Shown here: in pieces, positions 34,657 through 44,201 of the stretch
Layout: each line of letters opens with the position of its first letter
Numbering within the stretch: the first letter of the stretch is position 1
From: OLB7 sp966250335
GTDB taxonomy: Bacteria > Bacteroidota > Ignavibacteria > OLB7
NCBI GenBank assembly: GCA_966250335.1
Contig: CBINGZ010000010.1
Location: 62,001 to 126,000, forward strand
DNA: 64,000 bases
Direction of reading: 5' to 3'
Translations under genes and position numbers: made by a program
The notes under the pieces: generated by a model
Databases searched by the model: none
Seen by the model: only the letters and a program-made list of their open reading frames with translations
What the model was told of the DNA's origin: nothing

Positions 34657-37600
34657 ATGAAGTCTGCGAACATCCTGCCCGCTCTTCTCTCATTGATGCT
34701 CCTGCTCGTTTCCGTTCCCGCCGCCGCGCAGCCGGCGCAGTGGAGATCGACCGGCATAGGGGGAGGAGGAGCGCTCTTCGCCTCCAGCCAGAGCCCGTAC
34801 GATCCGAACGTGATCTATCTCTCCTGCGATATGAGCGAGATCTTCCGCACGGCGGATTTCGGCGCCTCGTGGGAGACGCTCGACTTCCGGAAACTGCAAG
34901 GGGGGACCACGGCGGGCTCCGTTCAGTTCACGAGCGATCCCAAGATCCTCTACACTATCGACGGCCGCAATGACGGCGGATGGCCCGTCAAGAGCACGGA
35001 TGGAGGAGCAACCTGGGCGGTCCTGGCCGATGATCCGACGGGAGGGGTATCGCTCACGCTCCACGCCGATCCGACCGGCACGACCAGGGTGATCCTCTCC
35101 GACTACTACAATCTCTACTTCTCCGCCAACGGCGGCGCCTCGTTCGAGACGATCTACACCACCGATGAGCCGAACGGAATCCATGTGGCGGGCGCCTTCT
35201 TCGACGGAACCCGGATCATGGTAGGAACCAACCTCGGCCTCTTCCAGAGCACCGACGGCGGGACCTCCTTCGCCGAGGCGACCGTCAACGGCATGGCGCC
35301 GGGAGAGGCGATCGTCTCCTTCGCCGGGGCAAAGCAGGGGAACAGCTACCGCCTTCTCTGCGTCACGCTGAACGACGTCGACGTCTATGCGGGCATCACC
35401 GGCGCCGACTACTACGGCTACACCAACATCTATCGTCTCGACCAGGGGGGGACGACCTGGACCTCGGTCAAGGCCGGCATTCCCGGCGGCTCCTATCCCT
35501 TCTTCGTCGTCATGGCGCGCAACGACATCGACGTCGCCTATGTGGCGGGAGGAAGCGACGACGGCGTCCCGGTTGTCTACAGGACGACGAACGGCGGCGG
35601 CGCCTGGCAGAGCGTGTTCACCACGACGAACAACGGGAACATCCGGACCGGCTGGTCGGGAGACGGCGGGGATCGCGGGTGGTCCTACGGCGAGTACGCG
35701 CTCGGGCTCTCCGTTTCTCCGGTGAATCCGAACCGGGTCATCCTCACCGATCTCGGCTTCGCGCATCTCACGACCGACGGCGGGGCGCAGTGGAAGCAGG
35801 CGTATCTGGCGGCGTCGGCCGAGAACCCGCAGGGGGCGAAGACCCCGAAGATGAAACCCTACGGCGGGATCGGACTGGAGAACACCACATCGTGGTGGGT
35901 GGCGTGGGCTGATATGCACAATATCGTGGGATGCTTCGCCGACATCCGGGGCATCCGGAGCAGCGACGGCGGCAGGAGCTGGCTCCATCCGTTCGGCGGA
36001 TTCACCTTCAACGCGACATATCATGTCTCGAAGCATCCGACGACGGGGCATCTCTATGCCGCGACCTCCAGCGTTCATGATCTCTACCAGAGCACCTATC
36101 TGACCGACGCAAGGATCGACGGGGGGAAGGGGGAGATCATCGTCTCGCAGGACAAGGGAGCGACCTGGTATCTGCTCCACGATTTCGCCCACCCCGTGAT
36201 CTGGACCGCGATCGATCCGAATAGTCCGAACACGATGTATGCGAGCGTGGTCCACAGCACACAGGGGGGGATCTTCGTCACCAGGAACCTGGACGCCGGC
36301 CGGAACTCGACCTGGACCCGGCTGGCGACGCCCCCGCGCACTGAGGGGCATCCTCTCAATATCCATGTGCTGAAGGATGGAACGCTCCTGGCAACCTACT
36401 CCGGACGGCGCTCCGCCGCTCCGCAGGCGTTCACCGCCAGCTCCGGCGTCTTCGTCAGCACGAACGGCGGGACGAGCTGGGTCGACAGATCCTCTCCGCA
36501 GATGCTCTACTGGACCAAGGATGTGGTCGTCGACCCGCACGACCCGGCGCAGAACACCTGGTATGCCGGGGTGTGGAGCGGATACGGCGGGGCGCCGAAC
36601 GGGCTCGGCGGTCTCTACAAGACCACGAATCGCGGGGTCTCCTGGAGCATTCTGCTCGATCTCCCCTCGAAGGAGGAGAACACGAACCGCGTGACTTCAT
36701 GCGCGGTGAGCCCGACCGATCCTGCCGAGATGTATGTCACCACGGAGACCGACGGCCTCTGGTACACGAAGAATCTGACGAGTCCCAATCCGACATTTAC
36801 CCAGGTCGCGGGCTATCCGTTCCGGCAGCCGGAGCGGGTCTTCTACAACCCGCACGCGGCGGACGACATCTGGGTCACCAGCTTCGGCAACGGGATGCGC
36901 CGGACCGGGACCACACCGTCGAAAGAGCTTCCCGGCGCAATCACCCTCTTCTCGCCGGCGAACAACGCGACCTCCGTTTCATTCTCGGGCACATTGCTCT
37001 GGCTGGATGGGGCCAACGCCGACGATTATCATCTGCAGCTCTCCACGTCGCCCGACTTCTCCTCGATGATCATCGACAAGCCGGACGTGATGAGCAACAA
37101 CAACCCCTACGGCATCCTGGCGCCGGGAACGAAGCATTACTGGAGGGTTCGCGGCGTGAACTCCGGCGGGAACGGCCCGTGGTCGGAGGTCTGGAGCTTC
37201 ACCACGGTCCAGGAGGTGCCCCCGCTGCCGGAGGCCCCGGCGCTGGTCTCTCCGGCCGATGAAGCTGTGGATGTTCCGACGACATCGACGCTTCAGTGGA
37301 ACCAGGCGGTCAACGGTGAAGCATATCGTGTTCAGTTGTCGACGGCCGGCGATTTCGCCACGACCGTCGTCGACGAGAGCGGGCTGACCTCCACGTCGTA
37401 CCAGTTCGTCGGGCTTGCCGACGAGACCGTGTATTACTGGCGGGTAAGCGCCACGAACTCGATCGGAACGGGGCCGTGGTCGGAGGTCCGGAGCTTCACG
37501 ACGGGATCGACGACGAGCGCCGCTCCGGCGACGGGAGACGCGGTCCGCTCCTCCCGCATCGCGGGGATCTACCCGAACCCCGCCTCGAACGACGCGACCC

Positions 37601-37809
37601 TCGATCTCCGCCTTGCGCGCGATGAACGTATCGCAATCAGAGTCGTCAGAATGAACGGAGAGGAGGTCGAAAGCGTGGAGTTCGGAGAACTGGCGGCCGG
37701 GACACATCGGTTGCGGATCGATGTGGCCGGTCTTCCGGGTGGGGCCTACTACGTCGAGATACGGGCCGGAGAGGAGACCCTCACAGGCGCTCTCCACGTA
37801 GTGCGATAG
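34657..37809 (+). CDS. large secreted protein: BNR propeller, two Fn3-like domains, T9SS tail
   Basis: A 1,050-residue exported protein. A signal peptide ends at AAAQP (about residue 26). Residues 30-760 consist of BNR/sortilin-type propeller repeats, recognisable as recurring Asp-box-like segments (STDGGATWAVL, TTNGGGAWQSVF, SSDGGRSWLHPF, STNGGTSWVDRS, TTNRGVSWSILL). Two Fn3-like domains follow at about 770-960, each with the pattern VSPADEAVDVPTTSTLQWN or similar and YYWRVSATNS. The last 80 residues are a T9SS sorting domain (IAGIYPNPASNDATLDLRL, ending V-V-R). Proteins of this plan include xyloglucanase (GH74)-like glycosidases and surface-binding exo-proteins; catalytic Asp pairs were not identified. 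Ribosome-binding site GGAG lies upstream of the ATG. Confidence 0.88.
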   Translation: MKSANILPALLSLMLLLVSVPAAAQPAQWRSTGIGGGGALFASSQSPYDPNVIYLSCDMSEIFRTADFGASWETLDFRKLQGGTTAGSVQFTSDPKILYTIDGRNDGGWPVKSTDGGATWAVLADDPTGGVSLTLHADPTGTTRVILSDYYNLYFSANGGASFETIYTTDEPNGIHVAGAFFDGTRIMVGTNLGLFQSTDGGTSFAEATVNGMAPGEAIVSFAGAKQGNSYRLLCVTLNDVDVYAGITGADYYGYTNIYRLDQGGTTWTSVKAGIPGGSYPFFVVMARNDIDVAYVAGGSDDGVPVVYRTTNGGGAWQSVFTTTNNGNIRTGWSGDGGDRGWSYGEYALGLSVSPVNPNRVILTDLGFAHLTTDGGAQWKQAYLAASAENPQGAKTPKMKPYGGIGLENTTSWWVAWADMHNIVGCFADIRGIRSSDGGRSWLHPFGGFTFNATYHVSKHPTTGHLYAATSSVHDLYQSTYLTDARIDGGKGEIIVSQDKGATWYLLHDFAHPVIWTAIDPNSPNTMYASVVHSTQGGIFVTRNLDAGRNSTWTRLATPPRTEGHPLNIHVLKDGTLLATYSGRRSAAPQAFTASSGVFVSTNGGTSWVDRSSPQMLYWTKDVVVDPHDPAQNTWYAGVWSGYGGAPNGLGGLYKTTNRGVSWSILLDLPSKEENTNRVTSCAVSPTDPAEMYVTTETDGLWYTKNLTSPNPTFTQVAGYPFRQPERVFYNPHAADDIWVTSFGNGMRRTGTTPSKELPGAITLFSPANNATSVSFSGTLLWLDGANADDYHLQLSTSPDFSSMIIDKPDVMSNNNPYGILAPGTKHYWRVRGVNSGGNGPWSEVWSFTTVQEVPPLPEAPALVSPADEAVDVPTTSTLQWNQAVNGEAYRVQLSTAGDFATTVVDESGLTSTSYQFVGLADETVYYWRVSATNSIGTGPWSEVRSFTTGSTTSAAPATGDAVRSSRIAGIYPNPASNDATLDLRLARDERIAIRVVRMNGEEVESVEFGELAAGTHRLRIDVAGLPGGAYYVEIRAGEETLTGALHVVR

Positions 37810-37860
37810 ACAAGCTCGTGCCGTGAGAGAAGTCGCGGCGGATCGGGATCATTGACGAAA

Positions 37861-38085
37861 TCAGCGGGCGGAGTCGATCGCATTGCGATTCGTGTCTCCG
37901 CCCGCGGTCGTATCGGCCGGGGCCGGAGGGCGCGTGTCGACGCCGGTGGAGTGTTCCCCCGCGTCGAACGGGTTGAAGAGGAGGAAGGCCGCGGTGAGCG
38001 CGAGCATCACGAGCCCGAAGACCGCCAGCCATAATCCCCTCCCGTCCCCGAGCACGGAGTCGGTGGGGCGCTCGATGCGGGTCAT
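37861..38085 (-). CDS. small single-pass membrane protein coupled to the hybrid kinase
   Basis: A 74-residue protein with one transmembrane helix (about 19-40, LWLAVFGLVMLALTAAFLLF) and a hydrophilic Thr/Pro/Asp-rich tail. Its start codon overlaps the stop of the sensor kinase (ATGA), so the two are translationally coupled. A small membrane protein so linked may help localise the kinase, because the kinase itself has no membrane helix. No family is recognised. Confidence 0.75.
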   Translation of the reverse strand: MTRIERPTDSVLGDGRGLWLAVFGLVMLALTAAFLLFNPFDAGEHSTGVDTRPPAPADTTAGGDTNRNAIDSAR

Positions 38086-41000
38086 GCTCCCCGTTCCCCC
38101 CTGAGCGCCTCGACGACGAGCGTCACTTCATGCGCCACTGCCGGTGTGCCGTTCAGCATCGCATCGAGCGCTCCCTCATGTCCAAGATCCTCCAGCTCCG
38201 AGCAGAGATTGTTGAGACGTGTCGCTCCCAGAATCGACGAGCTTCCCTTGAGCTTGTGGATCACCGTTCGAGCGGTCTGCGCGTCGCCGTGGGTGTAAGC
38301 CTCCTGAAGCTCATGGAGACGGAGGGGAGCATCGCGAAGGAAGATATCGATCAGGTCGTCCAGAAGGCTCGGGACCCCCTCGGTGTTCAGTTTGCGGAGC
38401 TGTTCGATGACCGAGCGGTCGAGAATCTCGGTCATCGGCTCGGAGAACTCTTCGACCCTCCGAACGGCCTCGGCCTGCTCGGCGGCGCGTTCGTTCAGCG
38501 TGGTGCTCCACTGCGCGAGCACCCCGGCGAGCGTGCTGATCTGAACCGGCTTGGTGATGTAGTCGTCCATGCCGGCAGCCAGACATTCCTCCCGCACCCC
38601 ACGCATGGCGCTGGCGGTGAGAGCGATGATGATCGTTCGGGAGTTCTCCGTCTCCCGGTTCCTGATCTCCCGTGTGGCCTGATAGCCGTCCATCTCCGGC
38701 ATCTGGCAGTCCATCAGGATAATATCGTAATCGGATCTGCTGATCGCGTCGAGCACCTCGACTCCGTTGGAGGCGACGTCGGCGTGGTAGCCGAGTTTTC
38801 CGAGCTGGCCGAGCGTGACCTTCTGGTTGATGAGATTGTCCTCGGCGACCAGGATGCGAAGCTGGTCGTGCGTATCGCGATACGTGCGATGCCCCTGATC
38901 GGAGAGACCGGAGGCGGGCTCCCCCTGCGGTTCCACCGCGTTGTCGAGCCAGAGTTCGAACCAGAAGGTCGACCCTCTCCCCACCTCGCTCTCGACGCCG
39001 AGTTCACCGTTCATGATCTCCATGAGCTGTCGGCTGATGGCGAGTCCCAGCCCGGTGCCGCCGTATCGGCGGGTCATCGACGGGTCGGCCTGGTTGAACG
39101 CCTCGAAGAGCGTGGGAAGAATATCGGGAGCGATGCCGATGCCGGTATCGGTCACCTCGAACCGGAGCCGCGTGCTCATGCTCGACTCCTTCACCTTCCG
39201 GATGCGGATCACCACCTCGCCGCGCGGCGTGAACTTGATCGCGTTCCCCACAAGGTTCGTGAGCACCTGGCGCAGACGTATCGGATCGCCGTAGTAGAGT
39301 TCGGGAAGATCCTTGTAGATGAGCGAGGCGAACTGCAGTCCCTTCGTCCGGGCCCGCTCCGCGAAGAGTTCGGTGATGCTGTCGACCGAGTCGCGCAGGT
39401 TGAACGCCACCCGTTCCAGCGAGACTTTTCCCGCCTCGATCTTGGAGAAGTCGAGGATGTCGTTGATGATCGTGAGGAGATCGACGGCGCATGTCTGAAT
39501 GGTTCCCGCGAGCTTCTGCTGATCGTTGTCGAGCGATGTATCGAGCAGCAGGTCGGCCATTCCCAGGATGCCGTTCATCGGCGTCCGGATCTCGTGGCTC
39601 ATGTTCGCCAGGAACTCGGACTTGAGTCTGGTCGCCTCCAGCGCCGCGTCGCGCGCCTCGGCCAGTTCCCCCACGATCCGTTTCCTCTCGGTGATATCCT
39701 GGATCTGGGCGACGAAGTAGAGGGGCACGCCGTCGCTCCCCTTGACCATGGAGGCGGAGAGAAGAATCCAGACGATATGCCCCTGCTTGTGGATATATCG
39801 TTTCTCCATCTGATACGTGGCGATCTCCCCCTCCAGCATTCTCCGGACCTGGAAGAGATCGCTTTCAAGGTCGTCCGGGTGGGTGATCTCCTGGAAGGTC
39901 GATTCCAGCAGCTCCTGCTCCGAGTAGCCGACGATATCGCAGATCGCCCGGTTGACCATCAGCCATCGTCCTTCGACGGAGACCAGGGCCATGCCGATCG
40001 GGGCCGAGTCGAAGGCGCTGCGGAATCGCTTCTCGCTGTCGAGGAGCGCCGCCGCGATCCTGTTCTGCTCCGTGATGTTCTGTACCTGGGCGATGAAGTA
40101 GCGCGGCTTCCTGTTGGCGTTGCGGACCAGTGTCACGTTGAGCTGGACCCAGACGGGATGCCCCTCCTTGTGAACATATCGTGTCTGGAGATGGTAGGAG
40201 TCGAACTCGCCTGTCAGACAGCGATATTTCAGATCGCTTTCGTTCTCCACATCCCCGGCGTAGGTGATTCCCTGGAAGGTGGTGCGGAGCAGTTCATCCT
40301 CGCTGTAGCCGACAATATCGCAGAGCGCCAGATTTGCCTGAAGCCACTGTCCCTCCGGCGAAACCAGAGCCATGCCGATGGGGGCGGAGTCGAAGGCCGT
40401 ATGGAAGAGCTCCTCGCTTTCGCGCAGCGCCTCCTCCACCCGTTTCCGTTCCGTCACGTCGCGGACGACGGCCTGGAATCCGAGGAGCCTGCCGTTCTCC
40501 CGCACGAACTGGACGTTCTGGGCAAGCCAGATCCTCTCTCCATCCTTCCGTATCGCGGGGAATTCCAGGTAGGCGCTGGAAGCTCCGCGATGGAACTGGA
40601 CGCGATAGAACCGCCGCACCGAGTCGCGCTGTTCCTGCGGGATCAGGTCGAGATAATACCACCCCAGGACCTCCTCGGGTCTGTAGCCCAGAAGGGTCTC
40701 CACCGTCGGGTTCACAAAGATGAACCGGCCCTCTTCATCGGCGCGATAGATGATGTCGTTGGCGTGGAGCACCAGATGTCTGTAGCGCCGTTCGCTCTCA
40801 CGCAGTTCGTCTTCCGCGCGCTTTCTGTCGGTTATATCGGAGAACGTTGTGACGACACGGTGGGGAAGGTCTTCCCTCTCGCGGATGATCGGCTGCGTGC
40901 TGATGCAGACCCATGCGGGGGTGCCGTTGCGGCGCTGGCCCCCCATGACGACGTTGTGGCAGGGACGCCCGGTGCGCAACGTGACAAGGGTGGGATACTC

Positions 41001-41705
41001 GTCGGGGCGGAACGGCATGCCGTTCTCGTGGAAGGCCTTGCTGGGAAGGTCGAAGGGGCGCATCCCCTTCATCTCGTCGGCGGGGATGCCGATGATCGTC
41101 GCGGCCGCCGGGTTGGAGGTAATGATCTCTCCCTCCGCATCGTAGACCAGCACCCCTTCCTCCATGACCGCGATCACCGATCTGTATCGCTCCTCGCTCT
41201 CCTGCAGCGCTACGATGGTCCGCCGAAGCTCGATCTGCGATACGACCTGCTCTCCCAGAATCCGGAGCGCCTCGGCCTGTTCCTCGGTCAGCGTGCGCGG
41301 GACCGTATCGATGACGCAGAGGGTGCCGAGCGCATGGCCGTCGGAGGTGATGAGGGGGGAGCCGGCGTAGAACCGGATGTTGGGGTCGTCGAGGACCAGG
41401 GGATTGTCGTGGAAGCGGTCGTCGTTCAGCGCATCCTGGACCACGAAGAGTTCGGGCTCCAGGATCGCATGGCCGCAGAACGATATGTCTCTCTCGGTTT
41501 CCGTCGCCTTCATGCCGACCTTCGCCTTGAACCACTGGCGATGGGCGTCGAGCAGACTGACAAGGGCGATCGGTGTTCCGCAGATCGACGAGGCAAGGCG
41601 GACGAGATCGTCGAACACCTGTTCGGATCGCGTGTCGAGAATATCGTAGTGCCGAAGAGCCGCCAGGCGGTCCGACTCGTTCGGTGGAAGCTGTGCGGCT
41701 TTCAT
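38082..41705 (-). CDS. hybrid sensor histidine kinase: GAF, four PAS, HisKA, HATPase, receiver, Hpt
   Basis: A 1,207-residue cytoplasmic kinase. A GAF domain at about 10-165 (GTPIALVSLLDAHRQWFKAK) is followed by four PAS domains at about 170-665; the third and fourth are closely similar, each with FDSAPIGMALVS and a CDIVGYS motif. The phospho-accepting His704 lies in HEIRTPMNGILGM. The ATP-binding domain has RYGGTGLGLAIS and a G-I-G-I-A-P loop. The receiver holds Asp999 (IILMDCQMPEMDG) and the C-terminal Hpt His1150 (IHKLKGSSS). The domain order allows a complete phosphorelay within one chain. The start at 41705 has AGGA about 8 bases upstream; an ATG 31 codons earlier is possible. Its output target is not in the window. 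The 246-base gap to 41952 contains an 8-bp hairpin (41770-41792) but no gene. Confidence 0.93.
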   Translation of the reverse strand: MKAAQLPPNESDRLAALRHYDILDTRSEQVFDDLVRLASSICGTPIALVSLLDAHRQWFKAKVGMKATETERDISFCGHAILEPELFVVQDALNDDRFHDNPLVLDDPNIRFYAGSPLITSDGHALGTLCVIDTVPRTLTEEQAEALRILGEQVVSQIELRRTIVALQESEERYRSVIAVMEEGVLVYDAEGEIITSNPAAATIIGIPADEMKGMRPFDLPSKAFHENGMPFRPDEYPTLVTLRTGRPCHNVVMGGQRRNGTPAWVCISTQPIIREREDLPHRVVTTFSDITDRKRAEDELRESERRYRHLVLHANDIIYRADEEGRFIFVNPTVETLLGYRPEEVLGWYYLDLIPQEQRDSVRRFYRVQFHRGASSAYLEFPAIRKDGERIWLAQNVQFVRENGRLLGFQAVVRDVTERKRVEEALRESEELFHTAFDSAPIGMALVSPEGQWLQANLALCDIVGYSEDELLRTTFQGITYAGDVENESDLKYRCLTGEFDSYHLQTRYVHKEGHPVWVQLNVTLVRNANRKPRYFIAQVQNITEQNRIAAALLDSEKRFRSAFDSAPIGMALVSVEGRWLMVNRAICDIVGYSEQELLESTFQEITHPDDLESDLFQVRRMLEGEIATYQMEKRYIHKQGHIVWILLSASMVKGSDGVPLYFVAQIQDITERKRIVGELAEARDAALEATRLKSEFLANMSHEIRTPMNGILGMADLLLDTSLDNDQQKLAGTIQTCAVDLLTIINDILDFSKIEAGKVSLERVAFNLRDSVDSITELFAERARTKGLQFASLIYKDLPELYYGDPIRLRQVLTNLVGNAIKFTPRGEVVIRIRKVKESSMSTRLRFEVTDTGIGIAPDILPTLFEAFNQADPSMTRRYGGTGLGLAISRQLMEIMNGELGVESEVGRGSTFWFELWLDNAVEPQGEPASGLSDQGHRTYRDTHDQLRILVAEDNLINQKVTLGQLGKLGYHADVASNGVEVLDAISRSDYDIILMDCQMPEMDGYQATREIRNRETENSRTIIIALTASAMRGVREECLAAGMDDYITKPVQISTLAGVLAQWSTTLNERAAEQAEAVRRVEEFSEPMTEILDRSVIEQLRKLNTEGVPSLLDDLIDIFLRDAPLRLHELQEAYTHGDAQTARTVIHKLKGSSSILGATRLNNLCSELEDLGHEGALDAMLNGTPAVAHEVTLVVEALRGERGA

Positions 41706-41951
41706 CTGCCGGATCCTCTTTTCGGCGACGAATGGGCCGGTTCGAATAGTCTCATAATCGATGTCGGGAGTCCGGAGCATCGGCCTCCGGACGCGCATGG
41801 TTCACCAGGCCAAGGAAGATCCCGCCGGCGTGATTCGTATGGATTCCGACGAAGATAGCAGCGATGGTGTTGATAAACGATAGGGAATACTACGGAACCG
41901 GGTCGGCCGCCGGGAAGGGCGTTTCCCTGCCTCTCCGTATCGCCGAGGGGA

Positions 41952-44111
41952 CTACACCTCCTCGGCGACCTTCAGACCGACCAGCAGGGCGTCCGTGTTC
42001 TTTCCGGCGGCGGAGAGAGCGGCGCGGAGCAGGTCGGCAAGCTCCTCATCTTCCGGCATGATCCGGAAACCTCGTTCCAGGATCTCCTGGGCTCCCGCCG
42101 CGTCCCCCTCGCGCAGAAGCCCGTTGCCGACGGCCAGGACCGCCGTCCGCAGCTCTATCTCGAAATCGACCCGCGCCGCTTCGAAGAAGTTATCGTACAG
42201 CGATGGGAATGCGACTTCGCCGCCGATCAGGTCGAGCGCGCGGCGGAGCGAATCGAGCGCCCGCGCCAGCACCTCCTGTCGCGCGGCGGTCGCCGCGTCG
42301 CGCAGCAGGCGGTGGGCGTCGACCAGATCGATCTCGATACGATCCGGGTTCAGTCTGGGAGCCTCCGCGTCGGTGAGGATCGCGTCGTGTCCCAGGATCT
42401 CGCGCAGCCTGTGGACGCTCACCTTCACGATGTTGCGGGCGCCGTCGGTGCCGTTGTCGATCCCGGAGTCGTCGTCGCCGGCGGCGATCCTGAGAAACTC
42501 GCGGTAGGCAAGGGGGCGCTCCAGCATCCGGTCGGCCGCCATCAGCCCCAGCAGCACGCGGAGCCGCGCCCCCCGTATCCGGATGATCTCTCCCGACTCC
42601 GTCCGGACCTGGACCGTTCCGAGCATCGTGATCCGAAGCTTCTCTCCCCCCGCCTCGTTCCGTTCCTCGGATTTCCGTGTCCCCTCCAGCGCCGCGATCC
42701 TTTTCTTCCACTCGTTCATCTCCGCGGCCGAAAGATAGCTTCCGCATGCCTCGTGGATCGGACGCATGTAGGCGGGGAGGCGTACTCCTTCCAGCCACGC
42801 CAGCATCTCCAGAAGGGCGCGTTTCAGATCGGGGGTCAGAAGCTGTGTCAGCGACTCGTTTCCGGCGCGGCCGACCAGCTCGATACAGGCGAGTCTTCCT
42901 ATCAGATCCGCCGTCCGCAGCAGCGGCGCGGCGAGCAGGTCGCGGATCTCTCCGGCCGTCCGTTCCGGATCCTCCGGGCCATCCGGCAGCAGAAGGGGAT
43001 GGAGGGCGGGGGGAAGGTTCAGCCCGACGTGGCGATGCGGAAGAGTTCCCGCAGGAGTAAGCAGGAGGTGCGTGTCGGGGGAGAGCTCCTCATCGCCGAA
43101 CCCGGCGAGCATCGCCAGCGTCCACTCGCGGTCGCCGCGAAGAATTCCGATCTGCGTCACGACCCGGACGAGCTCGGCGGAGCATTCCCCAGCCACGCTC
43201 TCCGCTTCCTCCACAAGATTCCTGACCTGTTCGGTCACCCTGCTCAGCTCGGCGCCGATTGCCGCCTGACCTGCAATGCGATATAACTGTGCCAGGAAGA
43301 CGTCGTGGATCAGCCCGTACTCCTTGAACGAGGGGAGCCCTTCCTCCACCGCGCCGAGCATGTCGTCGTAGCGGCAGAGCTCCTGCAGGAGCGCGATCTT
43401 CCGGTACTTGATGAGCGTGTCGCGGCGGTTGGCTCCGGCGTCCAGGATCGCGAGCGCGTCCAGGCGGCGGCGGAGTTCGGCCTCCGAATCGAAGAGGGTG
43501 AGAAGGAGGGGGGAGATCATCCTCCATGCCGTGTTGCGCCGCTCCTCAGGTATATCGTGCTGTGCCTGAAACCGGGTCAGCCGTTCCTCTATCTCCCGCA
43601 GCATCGTCTTGTCCGACAGGCTGGCGGCGCTGTAGGCGACCTTATAGAGGAAGTAGACATAGGCGTTGCCGGAGCGGAGCTCGGGGAATCGCTCCAGCAG
43701 TTCGTCCATCTGGCGCAGCGGCTCGCAGTGGGTGGCGTTCCCCCGGATGGTCCGGAGCCAGTAGAGGTGCGAGAGGGCGACAAGGCGGCAGCGGAGCAGG
43801 GTGTCGGTCGTCGGGTTCTCGGTGATCGTCAGGAACTCGAGCACCAGCGCCTCGTAGTCGGCGGAGTGCATCTCCCGCTTGCTGAGCACCAGACGGAAAT
43901 GGAGCAGCTCGGAGCGCAGCTCCCGTTCCTCCCGTTCGGGCCATTCTCCCCGGCGCGAGTCGATCAGGACCTGCGCGGTATCGAGCATCTTCTTCCCCAT
44001 CTCCCAGTCCGGGGTGACGTCGAGCAGCCGGGCCACGTCGACGGTGCGCTGGAACGCGCGACGTATATCGGTCAGCGATGCGGTTTCCGGCGCGCCGGAG
44101 GCCGCCAGCAC
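41952..44111 (-). CDS. C-terminal half of an interrupted ATPase regulator: helical repeats, winged helix, BTAD
   Basis: A 719-residue frame that starts with GTG at 44111. It is continuous in frame with the upstream gene through a single amber codon at 44199-44201, and its true N-terminus would reach to just after that codon. Residues 1-490 are helical TPR-like repeats, and residues of about 492-719 are a winged-helix DNA-binding domain plus a bacterial transcriptional activator domain (BTAD): ITMLGTVQVRTE...RLRVLLGLMA, VSVHRLREILG, L-N-P-D-R-I-E-I-D. It is collinear with the C-terminal part of the intact paralogue at 52.9-56.2 kb, with several identical blocks (SRLRTLLGLM/ARLRVLLGLM, AILTDxExPRLNP). 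It may be expressed by re-initiation or readthrough, or may be a decaying half-gene. Confidence 0.85.
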   Translation of the reverse strand: MLAASGAPETASLTDIRRAFQRTVDVARLLDVTPDWEMGKKMLDTAQVLIDSRRGEWPEREERELRSELLHFRLVLSKREMHSADYEALVLEFLTITENPTTDTLLRCRLVALSHLYWLRTIRGNATHCEPLRQMDELLERFPELRSGNAYVYFLYKVAYSAASLSDKTMLREIEERLTRFQAQHDIPEERRNTAWRMISPLLLTLFDSEAELRRRLDALAILDAGANRRDTLIKYRKIALLQELCRYDDMLGAVEEGLPSFKEYGLIHDVFLAQLYRIAGQAAIGAELSRVTEQVRNLVEEAESVAGECSAELVRVVTQIGILRGDREWTLAMLAGFGDEELSPDTHLLLTPAGTLPHRHVGLNLPPALHPLLLPDGPEDPERTAGEIRDLLAAPLLRTADLIGRLACIELVGRAGNESLTQLLTPDLKRALLEMLAWLEGVRLPAYMRPIHEACGSYLSAAEMNEWKKRIAALEGTRKSEERNEAGGEKLRITMLGTVQVRTESGEIIRIRGARLRVLLGLMAADRMLERPLAYREFLRIAAGDDDSGIDNGTDGARNIVKVSVHRLREILGHDAILTDAEAPRLNPDRIEIDLVDAHRLLRDAATAARQEVLARALDSLRRALDLIGGEVAFPSLYDNFFEAARVDFEIELRTAVLAVGNGLLREGDAAGAQEILERGFRIMPEDEELADLLRAALSAAGKNTDALLVGLKVAEEV

Positions 44112-44198
44112 ATTGAACGCCAGGGTCGAGTAGAGGGGGAGATCGTTGATGACGACACCGAGGAGCCTGCCGGTCGAGACGTCGGCCCCCTGGGCAAA

Positions 44199-44201
44199 CT
44201 A
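44199..44201 (-). other. in-frame amber codon splitting the regulator gene
   Basis: On the minus strand, this TAG follows S-L-V-H-R. The reading frame beyond it continues F-A-Q-G-A-D-V-S and, 30 codons after the shared Ser-Leu, meets the conserved L-P-L-Y-S block at exactly the same distance as in the paralogue. One point change (for example from CAG or, with more changes, a His codon) explains it. No suppressor tRNA or pyrrolysine gene is visible here. Confidence 0.85.

Noticed and set aside
44199..44201. The amber codon read as pyrrolysine or a programmed readthrough site.
   Set aside because: No pyl genes, no PYLIS-like structure and no suppressor tRNA are visible; a plain nonsense mutation is simpler.
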